Shown piece by piece: positions 8,690 through 21,595 of a DNA stretch of 64,000 nucleotides. The notes below the pieces were generated by a model that had not been told where the DNA came from, searched no databases, and was given only the letters and a program-made list of their open reading frames with translations. Position 1 is the first letter of the stretch; every line of letters begins with the position of its first letter. This stretch comes from Ramlibacter henchirensis. Lineage in GTDB: Bacteria > Pseudomonadota > Gammaproteobacteria > Burkholderiales > Burkholderiaceae_C. A program made the position numbers and the translations under genes. The DNA lies in NCBI RefSeq assembly GCF_004682015.1, contig NZ_SMLM01000002.1:1-64000 (forward strand). The letters run 5' to 3'.

Positions 8690-9876
8690 CGCTTCGGATC
8701 GCGCAGCGCGCGCATCGCATCGAGCCGTTCTATGTGATGGAGGTCGCCAAGGCCGCCCAGCAGCTGGCGCGCGAAGTGGCGCACAGCGACCGCCCGATGG
8801 TGTTCCTCAACATCGGCGAGCCGGACTTCACCGCGCCGCCGCTGGTGCAAGAGGCCGCCGAACGCGCCATGCGCGGCGGCCACACGCAGTACACGCAGGC
8901 CACCGGCCTGGAGGCCCTGCGCGAGAAGATCAGCGGCTGGTACCGTCAGCGCTTCGGGCTGGAAGTCCCCGCATCGCGCATCGTGGTCACCGCCGGCGCC
9001 TCGGCGGCCCTGCAGCTCGCCTGCCTGGCGTTGATCGACGCCGGCGACGAGATCCTGATGCCGGACCCGAGCTACCCGTGCAACCGCCATTTCGTCAGCG
9101 CCGCCGACGGCACGGCGGTGCTGGTGCCGGCCGGCGCGCAGGACCGCTTCCAGCTCTCCGCCGCTGCGGTGCAGGCGAACTGGAAGGAGCGCACGCGCGG
9201 CGTGCTGCTGGCCTCGCCCTCCAACCCCACCGGCACGTCGATCGACCCGCAGGAGCTGCGCCGCATCCACGACGTGGTGCGCGCGCGGGGCGGCGTGACG
9301 ATCGTGGACGAGATCTACCTGGGGCTGAGCTACGACGAGCGCTTCGGCCGCTCGGCGCTCGCGCTGGACGACCAGGTCGTCAGCATCAACAGCTTCTCCA
9401 AGTACTTCAGCATGACGGGCTGGCGACTGGGCTGGGTCGTGGCGCCGCTGGAGCTCGTGCCCGTGCTCGAACGGCTGGCGCAGAACCTGTTCATCTGCCC
9501 GAGCACGGTGGCGCAGCACGCCGCCGTCGCGTGCTTCGAGCCGGAAAGCATCGCCGAATACGAGCGGCGCCGCGCGCAGTTCAAGGCGCGGCGCGACTGG
9601 TTCATCCCGGCCCTGAACGATCTGGGCCTCACGGTCCCGGTGGTGCCGGACGGCGCGTTCTACGCCTGGGCGGACTGCTCCGCCTGGTGCTCCGCGCTGG
9701 GCCTTCCGGGCAGCTGGGAATTCGCCTTCGACGCGATGAAGCGCGCCCACGTCGCCGTCACCCCCGGCCGCGACTTCGGCAGCGCCGAGACCGGACGCTT
9801 CGTGCGCTTTTCGACCGCGAGCAGCATGGAGCATCTGCAGGAAGCCGTGCACCGGCTCAAGGAGATGGCGCCCTGA
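8686..9876 (+). CDS. Pyridoxal-phosphate aminotransferase, class I/II
   Basis: 396 residues, a complete fold-type I aminotransferase of the aspartate/alanine-like group. Visible features are NIGEPDF near residue 42, SPSNPTGT with the cofactor-binding Asn near 180, VDEIY with Asp near 208, and [15 protein letters not shown] with the Schiff-base Lys at 239. An Arg for the substrate carboxylate lies in RFVRFS near the end. The substrate cannot be read from the motifs. Position between nusB and ybgC-tol with overlapping ends (ATGA upstream, TGATG downstream) says only that it is co-translated with them. Confidence 0.9.
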   Translation: MTLRIAQRAHRIEPFYVMEVAKAAQQLAREVAHSDRPMVFLNIGEPDFTAPPLVQEAAERAMRGGHTQYTQATGLEALREKISGWYRQRFGLEVPASRIVVTAGASAALQLACLALIDAGDEILMPDPSYPCNRHFVSAADGTAVLVPAGAQDRFQLSAAAVQANWKERTRGVLLASPSNPTGTSIDPQELRRIHDVVRARGGVTIVDEIYLGLSYDERFGRSALALDDQVVSINSFSKYFSMTGWRLGWVVAPLELVPVLERLAQNLFICPSTVAQHAAVACFEPESIAEYERRRAQFKARRDWFIPALNDLGLTVPVVPDGAFYAWADCSAWCSALGLPGSWEFAFDAMKRAHVAVTPGRDFGSAETGRFVRFSTASSMEHLQEAVHRLKEMAP

Positions 9877-10277
9877 TGGCGTTCCGGCTCCCGATCCGCG
9901 TCTACTGGGAAGACACCGATGCCGGCGGCATCGTCTTCTACGCCAACTACCTGAAGTTCTTCGAACGCGCCCGCACCGAGTGGCTGCGTTCGCTGGGCAT
10001 CGAGCAGTCGCGCCTGCGCGAGCAGGCCGGCGGCATCTTCATCGTGTCGGAAACGACGGTGCGCTATCTCTCCCCGGCGCGCCTGGACGACGAACTTATC
10101 GCCACGGCCCAGCTCCAAGTATCGGGCCGCGCCTCCATGACGATCTCGCAACAAGCTCTGCAACAGCCCACCGGCCGCGTTCTGGCCGAGGGCATCATCC
10201 GCATCGGCTGGGTCGATGCGGCCACCCTGCGGCCTGCCAGAATCCCGGCCGTCATTCTCGAGGCATTGAACAGATGA
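9876..10277 (+). CDS. ybgC: Tol-Pal-associated acyl-CoA thioesterase YbgC
   Basis: 133-residue hot-dog fold thioesterase of the 4-hydroxybenzoyl-CoA thioesterase type. The signature YWEDTDAGGIVFYANYLKFF holds the catalytic Asp near residue 14-16. YbgC proteins hydrolyse acyl-CoA or acyl-ACP in the cytoplasm and are nearly always encoded just before tolQ. The start shares one base with the previous stop (TGATG), and its stop overlaps tolQ (ATGA). The long open frame further upstream in the same phase is only an extension through the aminotransferase gene. Confidence 0.93.
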   Translation: MAFRLPIRVYWEDTDAGGIVFYANYLKFFERARTEWLRSLGIEQSRLREQAGGIFIVSETTVRYLSPARLDDELIATAQLQVSGRASMTISQQALQQPTGRVLAEGIIRIGWVDAATLRPARIPAVILEALNR

Positions 10278-10984
10278 ACCAGGACCTTTCCATCCTCCAG
10301 CTGGTGCTGGGCGCCAGCTGGGTGGTGCAACTAGTGATGGCGCTGCTCGTGGCGGTGTCGGTCGCCAGCTGGGCCGCCATCTTCGGCAAGCTGTTCTCGC
10401 TCAAGCGCGTGAAGTCGCTCAACGAGGACTTCGAGCGCGAATTCTGGTCCGGCACCAGCCTGAACGAGCTGTTCGCCAACGCGGCGCAGAACGCCAGGAG
10501 CGCCGGCCCCATGGAGCGCATCTTCGCCAGCGGCATGCGCGAATACCAGAAGCTGCGCGAGCGCCGCATCCAGGACCCGGGCACCGTGCTGGACGGCGCG
10601 CGGCGCGCCATGCGGGCCAGCTACCAGCGCGAGGTGGACGCCGTGGAATCCCACCTGTCCTTCCTCGCGTCGGTCGGTTCGGTGTCGCCTTACGTGGGCC
10701 TGTTCGGCACCGTGTGGGGCATCATGCACGCCTTCACCGGTCTGGCCAGCCTGCAGCAGGTGACGCTGGCGACCGTGGCCCCCGGCATCGCCGAGGCGCT
10801 GGTGGCCACCGCCATCGGCCTGTTCGCCGCCATCCCCGCGGTCGTGGCCTACAACCGCTTCGCGCGCGACATCGACCGCGTGGCGATCCGGCTGGAGACC
10901 TTCATCGAGGAGTTCTCCAACATCCTGCAGCGCAACCTGGGCGCGGTGGCCGCGGCCCCGGCCGCCGGGCACTCGAGGTTCTGA
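10274..10984 (+). CDS. tolQ: Tol-Pal system protein TolQ
   Basis: 236 residues, ExbB/TolQ/MotA family. Three membrane segments are visible: about 17-37, about 140-160 (GLFGTVWGIMHAF region) and about 170-195 (IAEALVATAIGLFAAIPAVVAYN). With TolR it forms the proton channel that energises TolA and so keeps the outer membrane attached during constriction. Thr and Glu positions of the channel helices match the family pattern. It overlaps ybgC and is followed directly by tolR. Confidence 0.94.
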   Translation: MNQDLSILQLVLGASWVVQLVMALLVAVSVASWAAIFGKLFSLKRVKSLNEDFEREFWSGTSLNELFANAAQNARSAGPMERIFASGMREYQKLRERRIQDPGTVLDGARRAMRASYQREVDAVESHLSFLASVGSVSPYVGLFGTVWGIMHAFTGLASLQQVTLATVAPGIAEALVATAIGLFAAIPAVVAYNRFARDIDRVAIRLETFIEEFSNILQRNLGAVAAAPAAGHSRF

Positions 10985-10985
10985 C

Positions 10986-11411
<426 letters not shown>

Positions 11412-11420
11412 CAAGGACAG

Positions 11421-12272
11421 ATGCAGGCCACCGAACGCCCTGAATTCACGCCGCCGCCCGAAGGCGGGCTGACGCGATCCATCGGGATGGCGCTGCTGGC
11501 CCACGCGGTGCTCGTGCTAGGGCTCAGCTGGGGCGTCAAGTGGAAGCGGGACGACAGCGCGGTCATGGCGGAGGCCGAACTCTGGGCCAACGCGCCGGTG
11601 CAGGCCGCGCCGAAGCCGGTCGAGGCGCCGCCCGCTCCACCGCCGCCGCCGCCGGCCCCGCCGCAGCCCACGCAGGCGCAGCGCGATGCGGAGATCGCCC
11701 TGGAACGCGAGCGCGAGCGGAAGGAAGCGGAAGAAAAGGCCCGCCGCGAAGAGGCCGAGCGCCAGAAGCAGCTGGCCGAGCGCAAGCGCCAGCAGCAGGA
11801 AGAAGCGCGCAAGCAGGAGCAGGCCCGCCGCGCCGAGGAAAAGCGCAAGGAAGAACAGGCCCGCGCCCGCCGCGAGCAGGAAGAGGAAAAGCGCCTGGCC
11901 GAGCTGCGCACGGAGAACATGAAGCGCATGCAGGGCATGGCCGGCGCCACGGGTGCGCGCGAGTCCACCGGGACGGCACTGCGGTCAGCCGGTCCGAGCG
12001 CCAGCTACGCGGGCCGCCTCTCGGCGCACTTCCAGCGCCACGTGGTCTTTCCCGGCGGCGTGGACACGATCGTCGGCAACCCGCAGGCCGTGGTGCAGGT
12101 GCGGGTGTCGCCCACCGGCGAGATCGTCAGCGCCCGCCTGAGCCGCTCGAGCGGCAACGCCGCCTGGGATGAGGCCGCGGTGCGGGCGATCGAGCGCAGC
12201 GAGCGCATTCCGCCGGATGTGGATGGGCGGTATGTGTCGGAGTTTCCGGTGGAGATGCGGCCGAAGCGGTAG
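11421..12272 (+). CDS. tolA: Cell envelope integrity protein TolA
   Basis: 283 residues in three parts. A single N-terminal membrane helix (about 13-33) is followed by a proline-rich stretch (about 65-85), a long Ala/Glu/Lys/Arg coiled-coil helix (about 88-170), and a TonB/TolA C-terminal domain (about 190-283) with VVQVRVSPTGEIVSARL. TolA spans the periplasm and links TolQR to Pal and TolB. The gene ends the plus-strand run. The usual neighbours tolB and pal do not follow; dnaE comes next in convergent orientation, only 33 bp away. Confidence 0.93.
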   Translation: MQATERPEFTPPPEGGLTRSIGMALLAHAVLVLGLSWGVKWKRDDSAVMAEAELWANAPVQAAPKPVEAPPAPPPPPPAPPQPTQAQRDAEIALERERERKEAEEKARREEAERQKQLAERKRQQQEEARKQEQARRAEEKRKEEQARARREQEEEKRLAELRTENMKRMQGMAGATGARESTGTALRSAGPSASYAGRLSAHFQRHVVFPGGVDTIVGNPQAVVQVRVSPTGEIVSARLSRSSGNAAWDEAAVRAIERSERIPPDVDGRYVSEFPVEMRPKR

Positions 12273-12305
12273 TGTTCTTCGGCCGCGCGGTGTCGCGGCA
12301 GGAGG

Positions 12306-15764
<3,459 letters not shown>

Positions 15765-15814
15765 GGATTCGATTGTAGGAAACGCGGGTGGCCCCGCTTC
15801 CTAGAATCCGGGCC

Positions 15815-16552
15815 GTGCAAGACATCCTGAACATCTCCGGCTACCTCTTCACGCCCGTGTCCGATCCGCACGCGCTGCGTGAAGTGCTTCACGAGGCCGC
15901 AGGCGCGGGTGGGCTCAAGGGGACGGTGCTGCTGGCGCACGAAGGCGCCAACCTGTTCCTGGCCGGCCGCGGGAGCGCGATCGGCGGATTCCTGGCGGTG
16001 CTGCGCGCCCAGCCGGGCTTCGAGTCGTTCGAGGCCAAGCGCAGCTGGTCGGCCGAAGTGCCGTCCCGAAAACTGCTGGTCAAGGTCAAGCGCGAGATCA
16101 TCCGCATGGACCAGCCGGCCATCCGGCCGCAGCAAGGCCGCGCGCCGTCGGTCGATGCGCGCACCCTGCGCCGCTGGCTGGACCAGGGCCACGACGACGC
16201 CGGCCGCCCGGTCGTGACGCTCGACACGCGCAACGCGTTCGAGGTCGACTGCGGCAGCTTCGAAGGCGCGATCGACTGGCGGCTCTCGAAGTTCAGCGAT
16301 TTCGCGGCGGCGCTGCAGGCGCGCAAGCAGGCGCTCGAAGGCAAGACCGTGGTGAGCTTTTGCACCGGCGGCATCCGCTGCGAGAAGGCGGCGCTCTACA
16401 TGCGCGAGGCCGGGGTCGAGCAGGTGTGGCAACTCGAAGGCGGGATCCTGAAGTACTTCGAGGAAACGGGCGGCGCCCACTTCCGCGGCGAGTGCTTCGT
16501 GTTCGACGGGCGCGAGGCGCTCGACGCTTCCTTGCAGCCGGCCCGCGGCTGA
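15815..16552 (+). CDS. trhO: tRNA uridine(34) hydroxylase TrhO, rhodanese family
   Basis: 245 residues. TrhO (YceA) proteins hydroxylate U34 in certain tRNAs as a step to 5-carboxymethoxyuridine or related modifications. The N-terminal acylphosphatase-like domain (1-100) is followed by a rhodanese domain with active-site Cys in SFCTGGIRCEKAA (about residue 182-194). I chose the GTG at 15815, giving MQDILNISGY, because the family begins this way; an earlier in-frame GTG at 15788 would add nine residues without support. It is divergent from dnaE. Confidence 0.9.
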   Translation: MQDILNISGYLFTPVSDPHALREVLHEAAGAGGLKGTVLLAHEGANLFLAGRGSAIGGFLAVLRAQPGFESFEAKRSWSAEVPSRKLLVKVKREIIRMDQPAIRPQQGRAPSVDARTLRRWLDQGHDDAGRPVVTLDTRNAFEVDCGSFEGAIDWRLSKFSDFAAALQARKQALEGKTVVSFCTGGIRCEKAALYMREAGVEQVWQLEGGILKYFEETGGAHFRGECFVFDGREALDASLQPARG

Positions 16553-16671
16553 GCCCGCTGCACAGCGCCGCGACGTCACAGCTTCCGCCGGCTGGTTACC
16601 AATCCCGCCGCGCATCGGCGGAACGCCGCACCAGAATGGAGACACTGCCGTTCAGGCGATCAGGAGGGGCC

Positions 16672-17982
16672 ATGCGACGCTCCGTCCTTTCACGTCCCGC
16701 GCCCCCAGCCCTCCGCCATTGGCGCGTCGCTTCGTTGCTGCTGATGATGGTGCTGGTGGCCTGCGGAGGCGGGTCCGGCAGCCCCGATCCGGGCAGCGCA
16801 CCGGCACCCACCGCTTCCGGTCCGGGAACTCCGTCGGCCGGCACTCCGTCGGCGGGTGCTCCGTCAGCGGGCACTCCTTCAACGGGCACACCGCCGGGCA
16901 GCGGCACGCCCACGGCCTCGATCGGGACCTGGAGCGTGGCTCTCGTCGACGAGGGTGAAGCGGGACCCAATGCACTCAACCGCTCCGGCGTGCTGGCCAT
17001 GACGAGGATCGACCGCCTGCTGGGCCCGCGGGCGCGCATCTTCGACACCAGCCTGCACGAGCTGCCAGGCATTCCCGCGTTCGCGTCCGCGGTGAACGGC
17101 GCCGGGGAAGTCGCGGGCCAGCTGGCCCAGCCGGACGGCACCACCATCGCGATGCGTTGGAGGGCGCTGACGAACGACCCACCGACGCCGATCGACCTCG
17201 CCCCGGGCTCCAGCTCGGTGGCGACCGCGATCAATGCCGCCGGCGTCATTGCCGCCACGATCACCCGCCAAGGGGTCGCCACTGCGGCCCGCTGGGTCCC
17301 GGGCACGGCAGTGCAGGGGCTGGCTGCAGTGGGACAGGCGACCAGCTCGGCCCTGTTCATCAACACGCGCGGCGACATCGCCGGCATCTCGACCGCGCAG
17401 GGCTCGTCGGCACACGCGACGCTCTGGCGGCCCGACAACAGCGTGGTGGACCTCGGCACGCTCGGCGACGGCGAATCGGCGCCCACCGCCCTCAACGACG
17501 CCGGCCAGGTGGCGGGCGAGTCGCTCACCGCCGAAGGCAGGCAGCACGCCTTCCTGTGGAGCGAGGCGGCCGGCTTGCGGGACCTCGGCACGCTGGGCGG
17601 GCCCACCTCGACGGCGACGGGCCTGAATGCATCGGGCTGGGTGGTGGGGACGGCGGATACGCCGGCCGACACCACCGTGGCCTTCCTCTGGCGCGACAAC
17701 GCCATGCAGCCGCTCGGCACGCTGGGTGGCGGCTCATCCGCCGCCTCGGCGATCAACGCCTCCGGGCTGGTCGGCGGCAACTCGGAGACGGCCACCGGCG
17801 TGCAGCACGCGTTCGTCTGGACGCAGGCGACGGGCATGGTCGACCTGAACAACGTCGTGTCCGGCGGCGAGCCGCTGCCCGGCGTGCTGCAGACCGTCAT
17901 GGCCGTCGCGGACGACGGCACGGTGCTGGCGACGGCGGAAGGCGGCTTGCTGGTCCTGCTGCGGCCTTCGAGCGGCCCCTGA
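16672..17982 (+). CDS. HAF-repeat lipoprotein of unknown function
   Basis: 436 residues. A Sec/lipoprotein signal (basic start, then LLLMMVLVAC) has a lipobox with the acylated Cys near residue 29, followed by GGG. Residues about 35-85 are a Pro/Thr/Ser/Gly linker built from five exact-period pentapeptides of GTPSA type. From about 95 to the end, at least seven repeats of the form ALNxxGxVxG each precede a segment with W and LGTLGG, the extracellular HAF repeat pattern that probably makes a propeller. The ATG at 16672 has a strong AGGAGGGG site. No catalytic motif is visible. It is likely tethered to the outer membrane; function unknown. Confidence 0.75.
   Translation: MRRSVLSRPAPPALRHWRVASLLLMMVLVACGGGSGSPDPGSAPAPTASGPGTPSAGTPSAGAPSAGTPSTGTPPGSGTPTASIGTWSVALVDEGEAGPNALNRSGVLAMTRIDRLLGPRARIFDTSLHELPGIPAFASAVNGAGEVAGQLAQPDGTTIAMRWRALTNDPPTPIDLAPGSSSVATAINAAGVIAATITRQGVATAARWVPGTAVQGLAAVGQATSSALFINTRGDIAGISTAQGSSAHATLWRPDNSVVDLGTLGDGESAPTALNDAGQVAGESLTAEGRQHAFLWSEAAGLRDLGTLGGPTSTATGLNASGWVVGTADTPADTTVAFLWRDNAMQPLGTLGGGSSAASAINASGLVGGNSETATGVQHAFVWTQATGMVDLNNVVSGGEPLPGVLQTVMAVADDGTVLATAEGGLLVLLRPSSGP
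16825..16899 (+). repeat. Five tandem 15-bp coding repeats (GTPSA linker)
   Basis: Five consecutive in-frame 15-bp units encode GTPSA, GTPSA, GAPSA, GTPST and GTPPG. Third positions vary between copies, so selection seems to act on the peptide rather than on DNA. It forms the flexible linker between lipid anchor and repeat domain of the HAF lipoprotein. Confidence 0.9.
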
Positions 17983-18001
17983 CGGGCCGGCAGCCTGCGG
18001 G

Positions 18002-18712
18002 TCAGTCGCGCAGCACGTGCAGCACTTGCGAGTTGAACTCGCGCGAGTACAGCACGCCCGCTACCACGGCCGCCGCCACCGCGAAGACCAGCGGCGAGAA
18101 GAACCAGGCCAGCGCCGCGAAGGAGAAGTAGTAGGCGCGGATGCCGTCGTTGAAGGTCTCGGCCGCCATGCCCACCAGCTTGCCCGCGCGGGCCGCGACA
18201 TGTTCACGGTCGGCGTGCCCCGCGGTGAAAGCCTCGGGCGCGGGCATGGACCCCAGCACGAGGGCGGCGAAGGTGTACTGCCGCATCGACCAGGTGAAGC
18301 GGAAGAAGGCGAACACGAAGATCGCCATCAGAGCGAGCACCTTGAGCTCGAACACCAGCATCGAGGTGCGCGCGGCGAACGGGATCTCCCGCACGAACTC
18401 GGCGGCCTTGTCGGTGGTGCCTAACAAGGCCAGCAGGCCGCCGATGATGATCAGCGTGGCGGAGGCGAAGAACGAAGGGCTGGACGAGAGGCTCTGGATG
18501 ATGATGCCGTCCAGCACGCGCGGGTCGCGCGAGGTGGCCTGCAGCATCCAGCGCCTGCGCCAGCGGTTGGTGCTGGCCAGCAGGGTCACGCCGCTCTCGC
18601 TCGCGCGGCGCGAGTACCAGGCATAGGCCACCCACACGGCGAAGAACCAGAGGGCCGCCAGCCAGTCGGCGGCCGGGACGATGGCGAGCATCTGCATGCC
18701 CGCATGATGCAT
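18002..18712 (-). CDS. DUF599 family membrane protein
   Basis: 236 residues with about four membrane segments: residues about 15-33, 78-98, 118-140 and 195-222. The pattern WFFAVWVAYAWYS near the start, then RDPRVLDGIIIQSLSSSPSFFASATLIIIGG, matches the DUF599 family of inner-membrane proteins, whose function is not established. The ATG at 18712 shares a base with the upstream pirin stop, so it appears to be the last gene of the pirin-DoxX-flavodoxin run. Alternative start: an internal Met at residue 6. Confidence 0.82.
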   Translation of the reverse strand: MHHAGMQMLAIVPAADWLAALWFFAVWVAYAWYSRRASESGVTLLASTNRWRRRWMLQATSRDPRVLDGIIIQSLSSSPSFFASATLIIIGGLLALLGTTDKAAEFVREIPFAARTSMLVFELKVLALMAIFVFAFFRFTWSMRQYTFAALVLGSMPAPEAFTAGHADREHVAARAGKLVGMAAETFNDGIRAYYFSFAALAWFFSPLVFAVAAAVVAGVLYSREFNSQVLHVLRD

Positions 18713-19602
18713 CAGGACATCGGCTCCGGCGGCGTGAACCGCGTGGGCGGCAGCGGGATGAACTCGGTCTCGCCCGGCACCGCGTCAAAGCGTTGCGCGG
18801 CCCAGTCGTCGCTGGCCTGCAGGATGCGCTCCTTGCGGCTGGACACGAAGTTCCAGTACATGTAGCGCGGGCCAACGCCCTCGCCGCCCACCACCGCCAG
18901 CCGTGCCGGGCCCGCAGCCTCGATGCGCGCATTGCGCCCCGGCTCGAGCACCAGCATGTGGTGCGGCGCCATCGGCTCGCCATCGAGCCGCAGCTCGCCC
19001 GAGATCGGATAGACCGCCAGCTCGGGCGCGAGCGGCGGCAGGTCCACCACGCCGCCGGAGAGCGCGAGATCGAGATACAAGGTCGGTGACGCCGGCTGCA
19101 CCGGCGAGCGCACGCCGAGCGCTTCGCCGACCAGCACCCTCACCTGCGCGGGGCCGAACGCCACCTCGGGGATGTCGCCCGCGGGCGTGTGCTGGAAGGA
19201 GGGATCGATCTCCTCCTTGCCCTCCGGCAGCGCCACCCACAGCTGCAGGCCGTGGTTGACGAAGCTGCGCTCGCGCAGGTGCTCCGGCTTGCGCTCGGAA
19301 TGCACGATGCCGCGGCCCGCCGTCATCCAGTTGATGGCGCCGGGCTCGATCAGCTGCTCGGTGCCCAGGCTGTCGCGGTGCATCATCGCGCCCTCGAACA
19401 GGTAGGTCACTGTCGCCAGGCCGATGTGCGGATGCGGGCGGACGTCGTGCTGCTCGCCCGGGTGCTCGGTCACCGGGCCGAAATGGTCGAAGAAGACGAA
19501 GGGCCCGACGCTGCGCCGGCGCGCGGCCGGCAACAGGCGGCGCACCTTGAAGCCGCCACCCAAGTCCTTCTCGTGTCCGGAGAGCTGCTGTGCGGCGGCC
19601 AT
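18712..19602 (-). CDS. Pirin family protein (bicupin)
   Basis: 296 residues, a full-length pirin. The N-terminal cupin holds the metal-binding pattern RPHPHIGLATVTYLFEG with two His, and further on a conserved His in IVHSERKPEH. A C-terminal pirin domain (about 175-285) follows. Bacterial pirins are iron-binding cupins, some with quercetin 2,3-dioxygenase activity and some regulating metabolic enzymes; which applies here is unknown. It differs from the second pirin in this operon (20783-21484), which is of the shorter YhhW type. An AGGAGA-like site is visible upstream. Confidence 0.87.
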   Translation of the reverse strand: MAAAQQLSGHEKDLGGGFKVRRLLPAARRRSVGPFVFFDHFGPVTEHPGEQHDVRPHPHIGLATVTYLFEGAMMHRDSLGTEQLIEPGAINWMTAGRGIVHSERKPEHLRERSFVNHGLQLWVALPEGKEEIDPSFQHTPAGDIPEVAFGPAQVRVLVGEALGVRSPVQPASPTLYLDLALSGGVVDLPPLAPELAVYPISGELRLDGEPMAPHHMLVLEPGRNARIEAAGPARLAVVGGEGVGPRYMYWNFVSSRKERILQASDDWAAQRFDAVPGETEFIPLPPTRFTPPEPMS

Positions 19603-19611
19603 CTTTTTCTC

Positions 19612-20169
19612 CTAGTTCTTCGCCCAGCGCGCCGCAGCCTGCGCGACGCGCTTGCCGAACTCGAGGGCGAACCGGAGGTCGCCTTCGAACATTTCCCGCG
19701 GCGACGCGTCCGAGGGCGACACCGAAGCGGCGCCGCTCCACACGCCCAGCCAGTTGAGGTCGTCCCGCGTGGCGGCCTTGGTGTTGGCGGGCATCATGCC
19801 CGTGCCCACCCACACGCCGCCGTGCTGCATGGCCAGGGTGATGAAGTAGTTGAGCGTGCTCAGCTTGTCGCCCACCGTGCTGGCGCTGTTGGTGAAGCCG
19901 GCGAACAGCTTGTCCTTCCAGGCCGAGGCGTACCAGGGCCTGGACGAGGCGTCCGCGAACTTCTTGAACTGCCAGCTCGGGCCGCCCATGTAGGTGGGCG
20001 ATCCGAAGACGATCGCGTCCGCCGCGGCCAGTTGCTCCCACGCGCCTTCGGGCAGGTTGCCTTCGGCGTCGATGGCGATCAGCTGGGCGCCCGCGCCCTC
20101 GGCCACGGCTTGCGCCTGGCGCTGCGTGTGGCCGTAGCCGGAGTGGTAGACGACTGCGATGTTGGCCAT
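19612..20169 (-). CDS. Flavodoxin-family NAD(P)H:quinone oxidoreductase (WrbA-like)
   Basis: 185 residues. The N-terminal beta strand and FMN phosphate loop read VVYHSGYGHT, followed by FGSPTYMGGPSWQFKKF for the ring-binding loop; both fit WrbA/flavodoxin-type FMN reductases. The start at 20169 gives the family N-terminus MANIAVVYHSG; the frame runs open further upstream but that part is not conserved-looking. Such enzymes reduce quinones by two electrons. Placement between two pirins and a DoxX gene suggests a shared redox or electrophile-stress role (inference). Confidence 0.87.
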   Translation of the reverse strand: MANIAVVYHSGYGHTQRQAQAVAEGAGAQLIAIDAEGNLPEGAWEQLAAADAIVFGSPTYMGGPSWQFKKFADASSRPWYASAWKDKLFAGFTNSASTVGDKLSTLNYFITLAMQHGGVWVGTGMMPANTKAATRDDLNWLGVWSGAASVSPSDASPREMFEGDLRFALEFGKRVAQAAARWAKN

Positions 20170-20248
20170 GGCGGCTCGGTTCTCGTGACGGGCAGTAAGG
20201 TGAACGGTCAGGCCGGGCGCCGGCGCTGGAGCCGACGCCCGCGCGGGA

Positions 20249-20707
20249 TCAGCGGCGCTTGCGGCCGTCCAGGCTCCAGCCACCGGGGCCGAAGGCATAG
20301 ACGTAGAGCAGGCCGCCGACGACGGCGAGGTTCTTCCAGAAGGCCTGCTTCTGCATCATCTGCTGCGCTTCGGGCATGGCCCAGAAGTTGTGGAAGAGGG
20401 GCGTGATCACGGCGACGAAGATGGCCAGGCCCAGCGCGGCCCAGCGAGCCTGCCAGCCGACCAGCAGCAGCAGGCCCAGGCCGAGCTCGACGAGGATGGC
20501 CAGCGCGGCCGCCAGCTCGGGCATCGGCAAGCCCTTGGACGCGATGTAGCCGGCCGTGCCGGCGAAGCCGGCGATCTTGGCGTAGCCCGCGGGAACGAAA
20601 AGCCAGGCCAGCAGGATGCGGCCCACCAGGCTGGCGGCGTCCTGCGTTCCGGACGTGGTGCCGACCGCGGCAGGGCTGCCGTAAGTGTTGGGACTGGTGG
20701 TGCTCAT
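20249..20707 (-). CDS. DoxX family inner-membrane protein
   Basis: 152 residues with four hydrophobic segments (about 28-48, 62-82, 87-105, 125-145). The stretch LVGRILLAWLFVPAGYAKIAGF and the following glycine-rich helix fit DoxX/YphA-type proteins. The family includes a thiosulfate:quinone oxidoreductase subunit in archaea, but in bacteria most members are uncharacterised and often lie beside pirins or quinone reductases as here. It is transcribed with the neighbouring minus-strand genes; gaps are under 80 bp. Confidence 0.85.
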   Translation of the reverse strand: MSTTSPNTYGSPAAVGTTSGTQDAASLVGRILLAWLFVPAGYAKIAGFAGTAGYIASKGLPMPELAAALAILVELGLGLLLLVGWQARWAALGLAIFVAVITPLFHNFWAMPEAQQMMQKQAFWKNLAVVGGLLYVYAFGPGGWSLDGRKRR

Positions 20708-20782
20708 GTGTTGCTTCTCCTGTTTGCGAATGATGGGAAAGGTTGGAAGACGGCCCGCGCGAGCGGGTTCCGCCGGATGGGT

Positions 20783-21484
20783 TCAGGGCTCCAGGTCGAA
20801 CACCAGCACTTCGGCGTCGCGGCCCTGGCGCACCTGCACCCGGGTCTCATTGTCGAGCAGGGCGGCGTCTCCCGTGCGCAGGGTCTTGCCGTTCACTTCA
20901 AGTTCGCCGCGCACCAGGTGGACATAGCCCTTGCGGCCGCTGGCCAACTGCAGCTCGGCGGATTCATCGCCGTCGAACAGCCCGGCGTACAGCCGCGCGT
21001 TGGCGTGGATCTTGACCGAGCCTTCCGCCGCGTCGGGCGAAGCGACCAGGCGCAGGCGGCCGCGCTTCTCGGTGTCGGCAAACGTCTTCTGCTCGTAGCC
21101 CGGCGGGATGCCGCGCACGCTGGGCTCGATCCAGATCTGCAGGAAGTGCGTGGTCTGCCCGTCCGCGTGGTTGAACTCGCTGTGCTGCACGCCGGTGCCG
21201 GCGCTCATCCGCTGCACGTCGCCAGGCGGGATGCCCTTGACGTTGCCCATGCTGTCCTTGTGCGCGAGGTTGCCCTCCAGCACGTAGCTGATGATCTCCA
21301 TGTCGCGGTGGCCGTGCGTGCCGAAGCCGGTGCCCGGGGCGATGCGGTCCTCGTTGATCACGCGCAGGTTGCCCCAGCCCATGTGCTGCGCGTCGTAGTA
21401 GTTGGCGAATGAAAAGCTGTGGTACGAGTTGAGCCAGCCGTGGTCGGCATGGCCGCGTTCCTGGGACTTGCGAAGGGTCAGCAT
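20783..21484 (-). CDS. Pirin family protein, YhhW/quercetinase type
   Basis: 233 residues. The opening MLTLRKSQERGHADHGWLNS and HSFSFANYYD match YhhW-like pirins. Metal ligands are visible in GTHGHRDMEII (two His) and in GVQHSEFNH (His and Glu). A second, degenerate cupin fills residues about 150-233. E. coli YhhW cleaves quercetin in vitro; the physiological substrate is unknown. It is the first gene of the operon that runs down to 18002, and it is divergent from the LysR regulator at 21596, which probably controls it. Confidence 0.88.
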   Translation of the reverse strand: MLTLRKSQERGHADHGWLNSYHSFSFANYYDAQHMGWGNLRVINEDRIAPGTGFGTHGHRDMEIISYVLEGNLAHKDSMGNVKGIPPGDVQRMSAGTGVQHSEFNHADGQTTHFLQIWIEPSVRGIPPGYEQKTFADTEKRGRLRLVASPDAAEGSVKIHANARLYAGLFDGDESAELQLASGRKGYVHLVRGELEVNGKTLRTGDAALLDNETRVQVRQGRDAEVLVFDLEP

Positions 21485-21572
21485 CGTTTCGCTCCTTTGC
21501 GTGTTTCGTTCGCGATGGAGTCACTGTAGGTGGCGCACAGCCGCCGGGCCGTGCCGCGCTTTGATGGCATCA

Positions 21573-21587
21573 TTCAAAAAAATTGAA
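21573..21587. promoter_or_regulatory. Candidate LysR-type operator
   Basis: TTCAA and TTGAA are separated by five A residues, giving a 15-bp dyad that also fits the LysR T-N11-A box. It lies between the divergent LysR and pirin genes, 8 bp before the LysR start codon, where binding would be autorepressive. The assignment is inference from position and symmetry. Confidence 0.45.
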
Positions 21588-21595
21588 CGACGCCG

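Noticed and set aside
16605..16621. Hairpin CCGCCG/CGGCGG after trhO as a terminator
   Set aside because: Six base pairs only and no T-run follows.
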